37,505 nt of DNA, from contig JANWJD010000021.1 in assembly GCA_025449555.1 (NCBI GenBank), positions 1 through 37,505 on the forward strand, written 5' to 3'. This stretch comes from Chloroflexota bacterium. Lineage in GTDB: Bacteria > Chloroflexota > UBA5177. A program made the position numbers and the translations under genes. Below the pieces are notes generated by a model. It saw only the letters and a program-made list of their open reading frames with translations. It had not been told where the DNA came from and ran no database searches. Positions 7,719 to 15,063 of the stretch are shown here, piece by piece (the first letter of the stretch is position 1; every line of letters starts with the position of its first letter).

Positions 7719-8828
7719 TTACGGGGCCACCGGAAGCGGTGAGTGTTGCTCGACCAACGCTGTCGCGCGAATGAATGCCTCGGTCATCTCGTGCGCCACC
7801 TCGTCGGTGTGCTGCACCGGTGGTGACTTCATAAAGTAACCGGACGGTCCTTCGAGCGCCCCGGCGATATTGTGATCGAGCGCCAGCTTGTTGCATCGAA
7901 TGGCATCGATTACGACTCCGGCCGAATTTGGCGAGTCCCACACTTCCAGCTTCAATTCCACGTTGAGCGGAGCATCGCCGAATGAGCGACCTTCCATGCG
8001 AATGTGCGCCCACTTGCGGTCAGTGAGCCACTCGACGTAGTCGCTGGGACCGATGTGCACGTTGCCCTTCCCCATGTCGTAATCGAGCTGCGACGTTACC
8101 GCGTTGGTCTTCGAAATCTTCTTCGATTCCAGGCGTTCTCGCTCCAGCATGTTCAAGAAGTCTGTATTGCCACCCACGTTGAGCTGGCTGGTCCGCTCCA
8201 CGCGCACACCACGGTCTTTGAACAGGTTTGTCATCATCCGATGGACAATCGTTGCGCCCACCTGCGATTTGATGTCGTCACCCACGATCGGGAGACCGGC
8301 CTGCTCGAACCGGCCGCGCCAGTACGCTTCGCGTGCGATGAAGACGGGAATGCAATTCACGAATCCACATCCCGCCCGTAGAATCTGCTCCACATACCAC
8401 TTGGTCGCTTCTTCGCTGCCCACCGGGAGGTAGCTCACCACCACGTCGGTTCCGGTCTCCTTGAGAATCTTCACCACATCGGCGGTCGGACCGGGCGCCT
8501 TCGTTATGACTTGCGAAAGGTATTTGCCCAGTCCATCGTGGGTCATGCCTCGTTCGACCGTGACCCCGGCGTGCGGCACGTCGGAGAACTTCAACGTGTT
8601 GTTCTGTCCAGAGAAGATCGCCTCTGAAAGGTCCTTGCCGACTTTCTCGACATCGACGTCGAAAGCGCAACTGAATTCGATATCCCGAATGTGATATCCA
8701 CCCAGATTGACGTGCATCAGGCCCGGCACGAAATCGTCGTCATTCGCGTCCTTGTAGTACTGGACCCCCTGCACGAGCGACGACGCGCAGTTGCCTACAC
8801 CAATGATTCCTACCCGAACTTTGGCCAC
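7719..8828 (-). CDS. ino1: Inositol-3-phosphate synthase (myo-inositol-1-phosphate synthase)
   Basis: The enzyme converts glucose 6-phosphate to 1L-myo-inositol 3-phosphate using NAD+, the committed step of inositol supply. The 369-aa protein starts with the NAD-binding loop [18 protein letters not shown]. It contains family blocks [15 protein letters not shown] and [12 protein letters not shown], then [19 protein letters not shown] and [10 protein letters not shown]. It belongs to the short prokaryotic (actinobacterial/archaeal) type. The start is GTG at 8828, with GAGGAGAG upstream. It is second in the operon, 15 bp after the ArsR-type regulator. With the downstream CDP-alcohol phosphatidyltransferase it forms a complete route from glucose 6-phosphate to a phosphatidylinositol-type lipid. 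Confidence 0.96.
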   Translation of the reverse strand: MAKVRVGIIGVGNCASSLVQGVQYYKDANDDDFVPGLMHVNLGGYHIRDIEFSCAFDVDVEKVGKDLSEAIFSGQNNTLKFSDVPHAGVTVERGMTHDGLGKYLSQVITKAPGPTADVVKILKETGTDVVVSYLPVGSEEATKWYVEQILRAGCGFVNCIPVFIAREAYWRGRFEQAGLPIVGDDIKSQVGATIVHRMMTNLFKDRGVRVERTSQLNVGGNTDFLNMLERERLESKKISKTNAVTSQLDYDMGKGNVHIGPSDYVEWLTDRKWAHIRMEGRSFGDAPLNVELKLEVWDSPNSAGVVIDAIRCNKLALDHNIAGALEGPSGYFMKSPPVQHTDEVAHEMTEAFIRATALVEQHSPLPVAP

Positions 8829-8843
8829 TGAACTCTCTCCTCT

Positions 8844-9182
8844 TTATAGTCTCTGGGATACCGGCTCGAGATTGGGTTCGTGTTTCTCACCGGTCGATTC
8901 AACGTCCTGGTCTTCGAGACCAAATAGTTCCTCAATTCGTTGCTGATACCGCGCCAGAGCGGGGCGATTGAGCGAGCACAATACCTGGCGCCCCGTACGA
9001 TCCGTCTTGACCACTCCCGCTCGCCTCAGCACCCGCAGGTGCCACGAGATGAGCGGTTGGCTCAAACGCAGGGTCTCTCCAAGTTCTGTGACCGGCACGC
9101 GCTCGTGCAGAGCGAGGTACTGCAGGATCGACAGTCGCTTGCGATCGCTCATGGCGCGGAAGTAGACGGAGATGTCTTGCAC
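8844..9182 (-). CDS. ArsR-family winged-helix transcriptional regulator
   Basis: This 112-aa protein has an ArsR/SmtB-type winged helix covering about residues 5-85; the recognition region reads LSQPLISWHLRVLRRAGVV, followed by a wing (KTDRTGRQVLCSL). The ELCVC-type metal site of arsenic or cadmium sensors is absent, so it is not an obvious metal sensor. The hydrophilic C-terminal tail is unrelated to known sensors. The start is GTG at 9182; Shine-Dalgarno support is weak, and a downstream ATG at codon 11 is an alternative. As first gene of the inositol-lipid operon it probably controls that operon, and a long inverted repeat lies just upstream. A regulator beside ino1 also occurs in mycobacteria (a PadR type there, from memory), which fits local control of inositol synthesis. 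Confidence 0.9.
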   Translation of the reverse strand: MQDISVYFRAMSDRKRLSILQYLALHERVPVTELGETLRLSQPLISWHLRVLRRAGVVKTDRTGRQVLCSLNRPALARYQQRIEELFGLEDQDVESTGEKHEPNLEPVSQRL

Positions 9183-9189
9183 GGTACCA

Positions 9190-9236
9190 GCTTACACATA
9201 AATCAAAATTCAATAAACTTGCGCTTGTGTGTAAGC
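9190..9236. promoter_or_regulatory. Inverted repeat upstream of arsR, candidate operator
   Basis: GCTTACACA (9190-9198) and TGTGTAAGC (9228-9236) form a perfect 9-bp inverted repeat separated by 29 AT-rich bases, ending 8 bp before the arsR start codon. The centre-to-centre distance is 38 bp. There is no T-tract, so it is unlikely to be a terminator. A role as paired operator half-sites for the ArsR protein, or for a second regulator, is inference. Confidence 0.5.
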
Positions 9237-9274
9237 GGCAAATTGTAGCCGAGCCCAAGCCAGGCGAGAGCTTG

Positions 9275-11026
9275 TTAGCAGGCAGCTACCGCACGTTCGC
9301 GGGTGGTTGGGTCAGTCCCCGCCCGCCCGTCGCCGGCATCTCCGTTTGCCTTGCTCGCCAGCTGATAGCGCCGAGAGAAGAACGGGTGAAGGTCGGTCGC
9401 GTCGGTCATACGCTCGAAGCTTACCTCGACTCCCGATGGCGCGATCATGAAGGGAAACATCTGCACACCGCCGAGTCCACCGTGCGCGCCACCATGGTCC
9501 TCGAAGTTCACCACCCGGGTGCCGTCGAATGCGCCAAACACCATGAGGTCTCCCGCGCACGGCATGGACGCCAGATGGATCAAGTGCTGTTGCACAATTT
9601 CCGGCCGGTCGTACTTCGCCAGAAACGCCAATTGCTCGCACGTCGCATCTTCGAGCACGACCGTCTCACTTTCGTGCAGGACGGCGGTCTTGGTGCCGCA
9701 CTTCACCAAAATGATTCCGATTCCGGGATGATTTACCAGGGCCCGCAGCAAACCAGGTGCCAGAGCCTCCACTCCATCCAGATCGGGGCGGACTTTCGAC
9801 TGCGTGAAGTTCACATTGGCCAGTGCGCTGGAGTAAATTGCCAGCACGGGACTGCGACTGTCCTCCGCCAGGCCCGCCTGCAAGGGTCCGGTGCCGATTC
9901 GCATCGCCAGCCGCATCATGCGGTCCACGAAAAAGCCGGTGGCCGAGCTCGTTTTCGGGCCGATTTCGGCGGACAGCTCCTCGAGCTGATGGAGGGTCGC
10001 CATGTCCTTGTATCCGCGTGAGTCCAACTCGTTTGCAGTAGGGGGACTGACTCCGTGCGAGGCGATGAATTGGCCGAGCGTCTGCCCATAGAGGTGGTGA
10101 AAAGGCAGAGACTCCGTCATCCCGTGATCGCTCATCACGTACACGTCATACGGCCGCAAACCGATGGAGGCTACCGCCTTATACACATCCCGAACCTGAC
10201 GATCCAGGGCACGAAGCGAGCGGTAGGCAGCGGTGCTGCGCGGTCCCAGATGGTGGGCGACCTCGTCATACCCGATGTAATTCGCATAGATGGCCGGCAC
10301 GCCCCGGAAAATGTCGAGCCGGATCCCGAGGGTTGTCAGCTCCCGAAAGAGCACGTGCGTGAAGGCTCGCGTCAGAGGGAAGATTCCTTCGGGCGCGACA
10401 TACCGCCCCCGCAGGCGCGCGATTGCCTGCTCGTATACCTCGATGAAGATTTCGGCCACTGTCAGGAAGGCGGCCCTGAACAATCGCCATGGATTGAGCA
10501 CCAGCAAGAGAAAGACATCGATCCCCGTGAGTTTCGGCGGAAAGCTGGTCCTCCCCAGGGCACTGGTGGTAAATACCGCCCGTTGCGCCCCACCGGCTGC
10601 CATGCCCATGTACACACTTCCATGACGAAAGAGTCCGGCACTCCCATCGGCGTTTTCCGTTTCTACCGCAGCCATATCGAGTGGCCAGCTACAGATCACG
10701 GGGCGCTGTTTCCGCCGGTCGTACCAGTAGAAACCCGGCACATTGCTCTTCTTGCCGTACATCAACGAACACTGGATCGCAGCTGTGTCCGAAGGCGCAC
10801 CGCTCCGCCACTGCGACACAGTGTGGCTCGACGCCAGCAGTCGATGTAGAAACGGGAGGTGGCCGTCGCTCATCGCCCGGTGCAAATCTTCGTGCGAGAG
10901 CGCATCGATCTGCAGGATGATAAAACCCCGCCGGCGGCCCTCAATTTTGCTGTAAGGAAGCTGAAGCCGCCGCAGGGTCGCGGCGGCCTTGATGGCGGAA
11001 AGCGTTCCCCGGAGCGACAGGCGCAA
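9275..11026 (-). CDS. Alkaline-phosphatase-superfamily phosphodiesterase (type I phosphodiesterase/nucleotide pyrophosphatase family)
   Basis: This 583-aa protein has the two-metal core of the nucleotide pyrophosphatase/phosphodiesterase family. ILQIDALSHEDL gives the first Asp ligand, APSDTAAIQCS holds the likely Thr nucleophile, GYDEVAHHLGP gives an Asp/His pair, YVMSDHGMTES the Asp-His pair and EDHGGAHGG the last His. The substrate is unknown; relatives act on nucleotide, lipid or glycolipid phosphodiesters. There is no signal peptide, but a hydrophobic segment FLLLVLNPWRLFRAAFLTV could contact the membrane. The start was set to TTG at 11026 because AGGAG (11038-11034) stands exactly 7 nt upstream; the frame extends to another TTG at 11068 with no Shine-Dalgarno and inside a palindrome. 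It diverges from moaC across 103 bp. It lies upstream of the lipid operon in the same orientation, 92 bp before arsR. Confidence 0.88.
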   Translation of the reverse strand: MRLSLRGTLSAIKAAATLRRLQLPYSKIEGRRRGFIILQIDALSHEDLHRAMSDGHLPFLHRLLASSHTVSQWRSGAPSDTAAIQCSLMYGKKSNVPGFYWYDRRKQRPVICSWPLDMAAVETENADGSAGLFRHGSVYMGMAAGGAQRAVFTTSALGRTSFPPKLTGIDVFLLLVLNPWRLFRAAFLTVAEIFIEVYEQAIARLRGRYVAPEGIFPLTRAFTHVLFRELTTLGIRLDIFRGVPAIYANYIGYDEVAHHLGPRSTAAYRSLRALDRQVRDVYKAVASIGLRPYDVYVMSDHGMTESLPFHHLYGQTLGQFIASHGVSPPTANELDSRGYKDMATLHQLEELSAEIGPKTSSATGFFVDRMMRLAMRIGTGPLQAGLAEDSRSPVLAIYSSALANVNFTQSKVRPDLDGVEALAPGLLRALVNHPGIGIILVKCGTKTAVLHESETVVLEDATCEQLAFLAKYDRPEIVQQHLIHLASMPCAGDLMVFGAFDGTRVVNFEDHGGAHGGLGGVQMFPFMIAPSGVEVSFERMTDATDLHPFFSRRYQLASKANGDAGDGRAGTDPTTRERAVAAC

Positions 11027-11050
11027 GTATATACTCCTGGATGGTGGCGG

Positions 11051-11068
11051 TTGGCGAAAAGTCGCCAA
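11051..11068. repeat. Palindrome TTGGCGA-AAAG-TCGCCAA between divergent genes
   Basis: This perfect 7-bp inverted repeat with a 4-nt spacer sits near the middle of the 103-bp gap separating the divergent phosphodiesterase and moaC genes. No T-tract follows on either strand. It may be an operator or only a hairpin; no regulator can be assigned. Confidence 0.45.
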
Positions 11069-11129
11069 ATTCTATCGAGTTGCGCGGTATCCGACCAAGG
11101 GTACGGTTTTCCGGGCAAAGGGTGCACTG

Positions 11130-11639
11130 GTGGACGAAAAAACGGCGGACTATCGACTCTCTCATACGGACGAGGAAGGCACGGCCCACATGGTGGACGT
11201 GACGGCCAAGCCGATAACGGCCCGAGTAGCCGAAGCGGAAGGTACGGTCTCGATGTCGCCTGCCACCCTCGAGTTGGTTCGTTCCAATGCCGCCGCCAAG
11301 GGCGACGTACTGGGTGTGGCCCGCGTTGCGGGCATCATGGCTGCCAAGAAGACGTCGGAACTGATCCCGCTGTGTCACGGCCTTCCCCTCGACCACCTGG
11401 ACCTTACGTTCGAACTCGACGACCGGGAGTCGGCCGTCACGATCCGCTCCGTGGCCCGAACTCAAGCCCGCACGGGAGTAGAGATGGAGGCCATGACGGC
11501 CGTCGCCATAGCTGGTCTGACCATCTACGACATGTTGAAGGCCGTGGACCGAGCCATGGTGATCGGCGATATCCGGGTCACTTTGAAGTCCGGCGGCCGT
11601 TCCGGCGTGTATCGCGCTACGCCAGCTCATACTCCTTGA
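11130..11639 (+). CDS. moaC: Cyclic pyranopterin monophosphate synthase MoaC
   Basis: MoaC acts with MoaA to turn GTP into cyclic pyranopterin monophosphate, the first step of molybdenum cofactor synthesis. The 169-aa protein holds the family signatures HMVDVTAKPITARVAEAEG, KKTSELIPLCHGLPLDHLDL and, near the end, GVEMEAMTAVAIAGLTIYDM followed by MVIGDIRVTLKSGGRSG. The start was placed at GTG 11130 (VDEKTADYRLSHTDEEG), preceded by AAAGGG. The frame is open back to 10989, but that part is not MoaC-like and overlaps the divergent gene. It stands alone, with no other moa gene in the window. Its 3' end overlaps the convergent response-regulator gene by 23 bp. Mo cofactor genes often accompany Sec-containing formate dehydrogenases, which would fit selB and selD here (inference). 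Confidence 0.95.
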   Translation: MDEKTADYRLSHTDEEGTAHMVDVTAKPITARVAEAEGTVSMSPATLELVRSNAAAKGDVLGVARVAGIMAAKKTSELIPLCHGLPLDHLDLTFELDDRESAVTIRSVARTQARTGVEMEAMTAVAIAGLTIYDMLKAVDRAMVIGDIRVTLKSGGRSGVYRATPAHTP

Positions 11640-12996
11640 TCTTGGCGTACAACAGGCGTCGATAGATCCCGAGTTGCTTCGCGGCCTGACTGCGATTTCC
11701 GTCGGCCTGTTCCAGCGCTGCCTCGATCGCTTGCCGCTCCACCTTCGCCACAATGTCCTTGAGCTTGACGCCGGCCGCGACCTGATCCTGGATGTCCTCA
11801 TCCACAGAGCTCTCGTGCTTTCCGGGTGCACCGGTAAAGACGATGTGCTGCGGGGTGATGACCGACGAGCGGGCGAGAATAATCGAGCGATGGACCGTGT
11901 TCTCCAGTTCGCGTACGTTTCCCGGCCAGGCATAGGACATCAAAGCATCCAACGCTTCCTCGGAGATACGAGGACTGTTATTAGGCGCATCGTTTCGATA
12001 CTTCTGCAGGAAATGTTCGACCAGCAGCGGCACGTCGTCCATGCGTTCGCGCAACGGTGGGAGTTCCAGGGCGATCACGTTGAGTCGGTAGTACAGGTCT
12101 TCCCGGAATCTCCCCTCGGCGACCTCTTTCGCCAGGCCCCGATTGGTCGCAGCGATGACCCGCGTGTTCACTTTGATCGGCGTGTTACTTCCTACCCGCT
12201 CGAATTCGCGCTCCTGCAGTACCCGCAACAGCTTCTTCTGGGTATTCAGCGACATTTCGCCGATTTCGTCCAGGAAGATGGTCCCTCCATCCGCCATCTC
12301 GAACCGACCCTTGCGAGTCTTCACCGCGCTGGTAAAGCTCCCCGCCTCATGACCGAAGAGCTCACTTTCCAGCAGCGTTTCGGTCAGCGAGGCGCATGGC
12401 ACTTTGACATATGGGCCATTGCGACGGTTCGAGTTGAAGTGCAGCGCGCCTGCCACCAATTCTTTGCCCGTCCCACTTTCACCCGTCACGAGTATGGTCG
12501 CCTCCGTTCTGGCTACCCGTCCGATCGCCTTGTACACCTGTTGCATCGGCGGCGTGTTCCCGATGATGTTATCCAGGGGATCGCGAATCGTCTCGTCCAC
12601 GGCTCGTACGCGCCGCGCCAGGTTCCGGTGGTCGAGCGTGCGCTTGACGGTAATAAGCAGGTCGTCCAGCTCGAAAGGTTTCGTAACGTAGTCGTAGGCT
12701 CCTCGTTGGATAGCCTCGATCGCGATGCTCGAGGTGCCGTAGGCGGTCATGGTCAACACCGGCACATCGTCGATGTGCATCTTTTTCATCTGGTCCAGCA
12801 CATCAAGGCCACTCATGCCCGGCATGCGAACGTCCATGATCAGCACATCAGGTCGGTGCTTGGTAATCGCCGGAATAACGTCTCGACCGGACTTCGCCTC
12901 GACGGTGTTAAACCCCTCGCTCTCGAGAAAACTCTGCAGCAAGCTGCGAATCGACGGATCGTCGTCGGCCACCAGTATCATTGCCTTATCGTCCAT
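11617..12996 (-). CDS. NtrC-type response regulator with degenerate sigma-54 contact loop
   Basis: This 459-aa regulator has a receiver domain (residues 5-120; phospho-acceptor D55 in VLIMDVRMPG, T84, K106), an AAA+ central domain and a Fis-type helix-turn-helix (about 420-459). The central domain has Walker A GESGTGKE (172-179) and Walker B IFLDEIGEM (D243, E244), so ATP hydrolysis is likely. The loop that normally reads GAFTGA and touches sigma-54 reads GSFTSA here (219-224), with the essential Thr kept but two positions changed. It may use sigma-54 poorly, or act on another RNA polymerase form. The start is ATG at 12996, with AGGGA upstream. No partner sensor kinase is visible. It is convergent with moaC and divergent from selB. 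Confidence 0.93.
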   Translation of the reverse strand: MDDKAMILVADDDPSIRSLLQSFLESEGFNTVEAKSGRDVIPAITKHRPDVLIMDVRMPGMSGLDVLDQMKKMHIDDVPVLTMTAYGTSSIAIEAIQRGAYDYVTKPFELDDLLITVKRTLDHRNLARRVRAVDETIRDPLDNIIGNTPPMQQVYKAIGRVARTEATILVTGESGTGKELVAGALHFNSNRRNGPYVKVPCASLTETLLESELFGHEAGSFTSAVKTRKGRFEMADGGTIFLDEIGEMSLNTQKKLLRVLQEREFERVGSNTPIKVNTRVIAATNRGLAKEVAEGRFREDLYYRLNVIALELPPLRERMDDVPLLVEHFLQKYRNDAPNNSPRISEEALDALMSYAWPGNVRELENTVHRSIILARSSVITPQHIVFTGAPGKHESSVDEDIQDQVAAGVKLKDIVAKVERQAIEAALEQADGNRSQAAKQLGIYRRLLYAKIKEYELA

Positions 12997-13065
12997 GTTT
13001 CCCTAATTCCCCTAGTCTTCCGTGTGCTCGACAGGCATCCGATCGTCGCCGCGGGCCGATTCCAG

Positions 13066-13092
13066 ATTGTACATTTTGCGAACAGATGTCAA
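13066..13092 (-). promoter_or_regulatory. Probable sigma-70 promoter for the NtrC-type regulator
   Basis: The minus strand shows TTGACA (13092-13087) and TACAAT (13071-13066) separated by 15 bp. The boxes are good but the spacer is short. Transcription would begin near 13059, giving a leader of about 60 nt. The 12997-13180 gap otherwise holds only the upstream side of selB, where a TGGTACGAT extended -10-like element ends at 13164 and no Shine-Dalgarno precedes the selB ATG. Confidence 0.45.
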
Positions 13093-13180
13093 CTCGTCCA
13101 GCGGCGGATTACTTCAGTTGTGTTCGAAAAGCGCACAGCGGCCTCTCCACCGGCATGGTACGATTCCGTGACGCATCAGT

Positions 13181-15061
13181 ATGAAAGTAATTGGCACCGC
13201 CGGTCACATCGATCATGGCAAATCAACCCTCGTTCACCGACTGACCGGCATCGATCCCGATCGTCTCGACGAGGAAAAGCGCCGCGGCATGACGATCGAC
13301 CTTGGGTTTGCCTGGCTCACCCTGCCGTCGGGGATCGAAGCGAGCATCGTCGACGTTCCAGGCCATGAGCGCTTCGTGAAGAACATGCTGGCCGGGGCGG
13401 CTGGCGTCGACGTAGCACTGCTGGTGGTGGCCGCCGACGAAGGCATAATGCCGCAGACGAGAGAGCATCTAGACATCCTCGATTTGCTGGGCGTCAGATG
13501 CGGCGTGATTGCTCTGACCAAGGCGGATTTGGTCGAGTCAGAGTGGCTCGACTTGATTCGAGACGAAGTGTCGTCAACACTTGACCACACGTCGCTGGCC
13601 GGCAGTACGATCGTCCCCGTGAGTTCCACCACCGGATTCGGCCTTCCGGCGTTGCTGGCGGCACTCGACGTCGCACTTGCCACCGGGCCATCGCCACGCG
13701 ACCGGGGCCGTCCCTTCGTGCCGGTGGATAGGGTCTTCTCGGTGCCCGGTTTCGGCACCGTGGTGACCGGCACGCTGCACGACGGGGTTCTAGATGAATC
13801 CTCAGAAGTCGAAATCGTTCCCGGGCAAGTCAGGACTCGGATTCGCACGTTGCAGACGCACGAAGCGCACGTGACGCGGGCCGAGTCAGGGGCGCGCGTC
13901 GCCTTGAATCTGCACGGACTTTCGACGCACGACGTGGCCCGCGGTGACGTGGTCGCACCGAGAGGTGCCGTGGTGTCGACCAGCCGATTGGATGCGTCTA
14001 TTCGTGTGCTCTCGTCATCTCCCTTGCCTTTGCGTCACGGTGTGCGCGCCTCGGTCCATATCGGAGCAGCCGAGCGCGCCGCGACTGTGTCGATCCTCGG
14101 TGCGGACGAGATCGAGCCGGGCGCCGGCGGTTGGGTGCAATTGCGACTTGCGGAGCCGATCGCGGCCACGCGCGACCAGCGGTTCGTCATTCGACTGCCT
14201 TCCCCCGCCAGAACGATCGCGGGTGGCGTGGTGGCTGACGTTTCGCCCCGTCATCGCCGATCTGATCCGCGTGCCGTCGATCTTCTTACGAATTTGCTCT
14301 CGTCCGACTCAACCGTCGCCGTCCTGGCTGCGGTTGAGGGTGACCGTCCGCGCTCCGCCGAGGAAATCGCATTTCGATCAGGGCTTTCGACCCAGAACGC
14401 GGAAGAGGCACTGGCAAAGGTGGTCCGATCCGGGGGCGCCCGTACCGTCGGGGATCATTACATAACGACGAGCCGCTGGGAACAGATGGCCGGGCGGGTA
14501 CGAGCCGCGCTCAACACCTACCATGCTACGTATCCCCTCCGGCGCGGTATGCCGCGCGAGGAGCTACGCGATCAGGTTGGTTGGCGATCTGCCTTTTGGG
14601 CCGACGTGGTGACTTCCCTGGCGCAGGAAGGATTGGTGCGCGACCATGGCTCTCTGGTGGCGATGGCCGGGCACACCGGTGGAATATCCGGCCGGCGCGA
14701 TGACGCGGACGCCGTACTTCAAAAGCTGAGAGCCCATCCGCATGCGCCGCCCAGCGCGTCAGAATTGAAGGAGACCAGCGGCGTCGACGATGCCTTGCTC
14801 CGTGCGATGGTATCCGAACGCGAAATCGTTAAAGTTGATGAGGGCGTTTATTTCGACCGCGAGGTCTACGACGACATGGTGCGACGAATCGTGGCAGTGA
14901 TCGATCGGGACGGCACGGTTTCAGTCGCTGCGGTGCGAGATCTGTTCGCGACGACGCGCAAATACGCTCTGGCTCTGCTGGAACATCTCGATGACGAGCA
15001 CATCACTCGTCGCAGCGGTGATGCTCGGGTGCTGGGGAGCAAGGCGCCATCTCGCGCATAG
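13181..15061 (+). CDS. selB: Selenocysteine-specific elongation factor SelB
   Basis: SelB is the GTPase that brings Sec-tRNA to UGA codons marked by a SECIS hairpin. The 626-aa protein has an EF-Tu-like G domain with P-loop GHIDHGKST (8-16), DVPGH (58-62) and TKAD (113-116). Beta-barrel domains and a long C-terminal series of winged helices follow, ending in the diagnostic block TTRKYALALLEHLDDEHITR followed by RSGDARVLGSK. That tail binds the SECIS RNA and separates SelB from EF-Tu. The start is ATG at 13181; there is no Shine-Dalgarno, and a weak extended -10 lies only 16 bp upstream, so the leader may be very short. Glycosyltransferase and capsule-type genes follow without a gap. The selA and selC genes were not found in the window. 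Confidence 0.97.
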   Translation: MKVIGTAGHIDHGKSTLVHRLTGIDPDRLDEEKRRGMTIDLGFAWLTLPSGIEASIVDVPGHERFVKNMLAGAAGVDVALLVVAADEGIMPQTREHLDILDLLGVRCGVIALTKADLVESEWLDLIRDEVSSTLDHTSLAGSTIVPVSSTTGFGLPALLAALDVALATGPSPRDRGRPFVPVDRVFSVPGFGTVVTGTLHDGVLDESSEVEIVPGQVRTRIRTLQTHEAHVTRAESGARVALNLHGLSTHDVARGDVVAPRGAVVSTSRLDASIRVLSSSPLPLRHGVRASVHIGAAERAATVSILGADEIEPGAGGWVQLRLAEPIAATRDQRFVIRLPSPARTIAGGVVADVSPRHRRSDPRAVDLLTNLLSSDSTVAVLAAVEGDRPRSAEEIAFRSGLSTQNAEEALAKVVRSGGARTVGDHYITTSRWEQMAGRVRAALNTYHATYPLRRGMPREELRDQVGWRSAFWADVVTSLAQEGLVRDHGSLVAMAGHTGGISGRRDDADAVLQKLRAHPHAPPSASELKETSGVDDALLRAMVSEREIVKVDEGVYFDREVYDDMVRRIVAVIDRDGTVSVAAVRDLFATTRKYALALLEHLDDEHITRRSGDARVLGSKAPSRA

Positions 15062-15063
15062 GT

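Noticed and set aside
11617-11639. 23-bp overlap of the moaC and response-regulator 3' ends as a special regulatory device
   Set aside because: Short convergent overlaps are common in compact genomes and nothing else supports a regulatory role.
11674-13368. Very long open frame (564 codons) on the plus strand opposite the NtrC-type gene
   Set aside because: It is antisense to a complete, motif-rich regulator gene and its translation has no recognisable domain. High GC gives long shadow frames.
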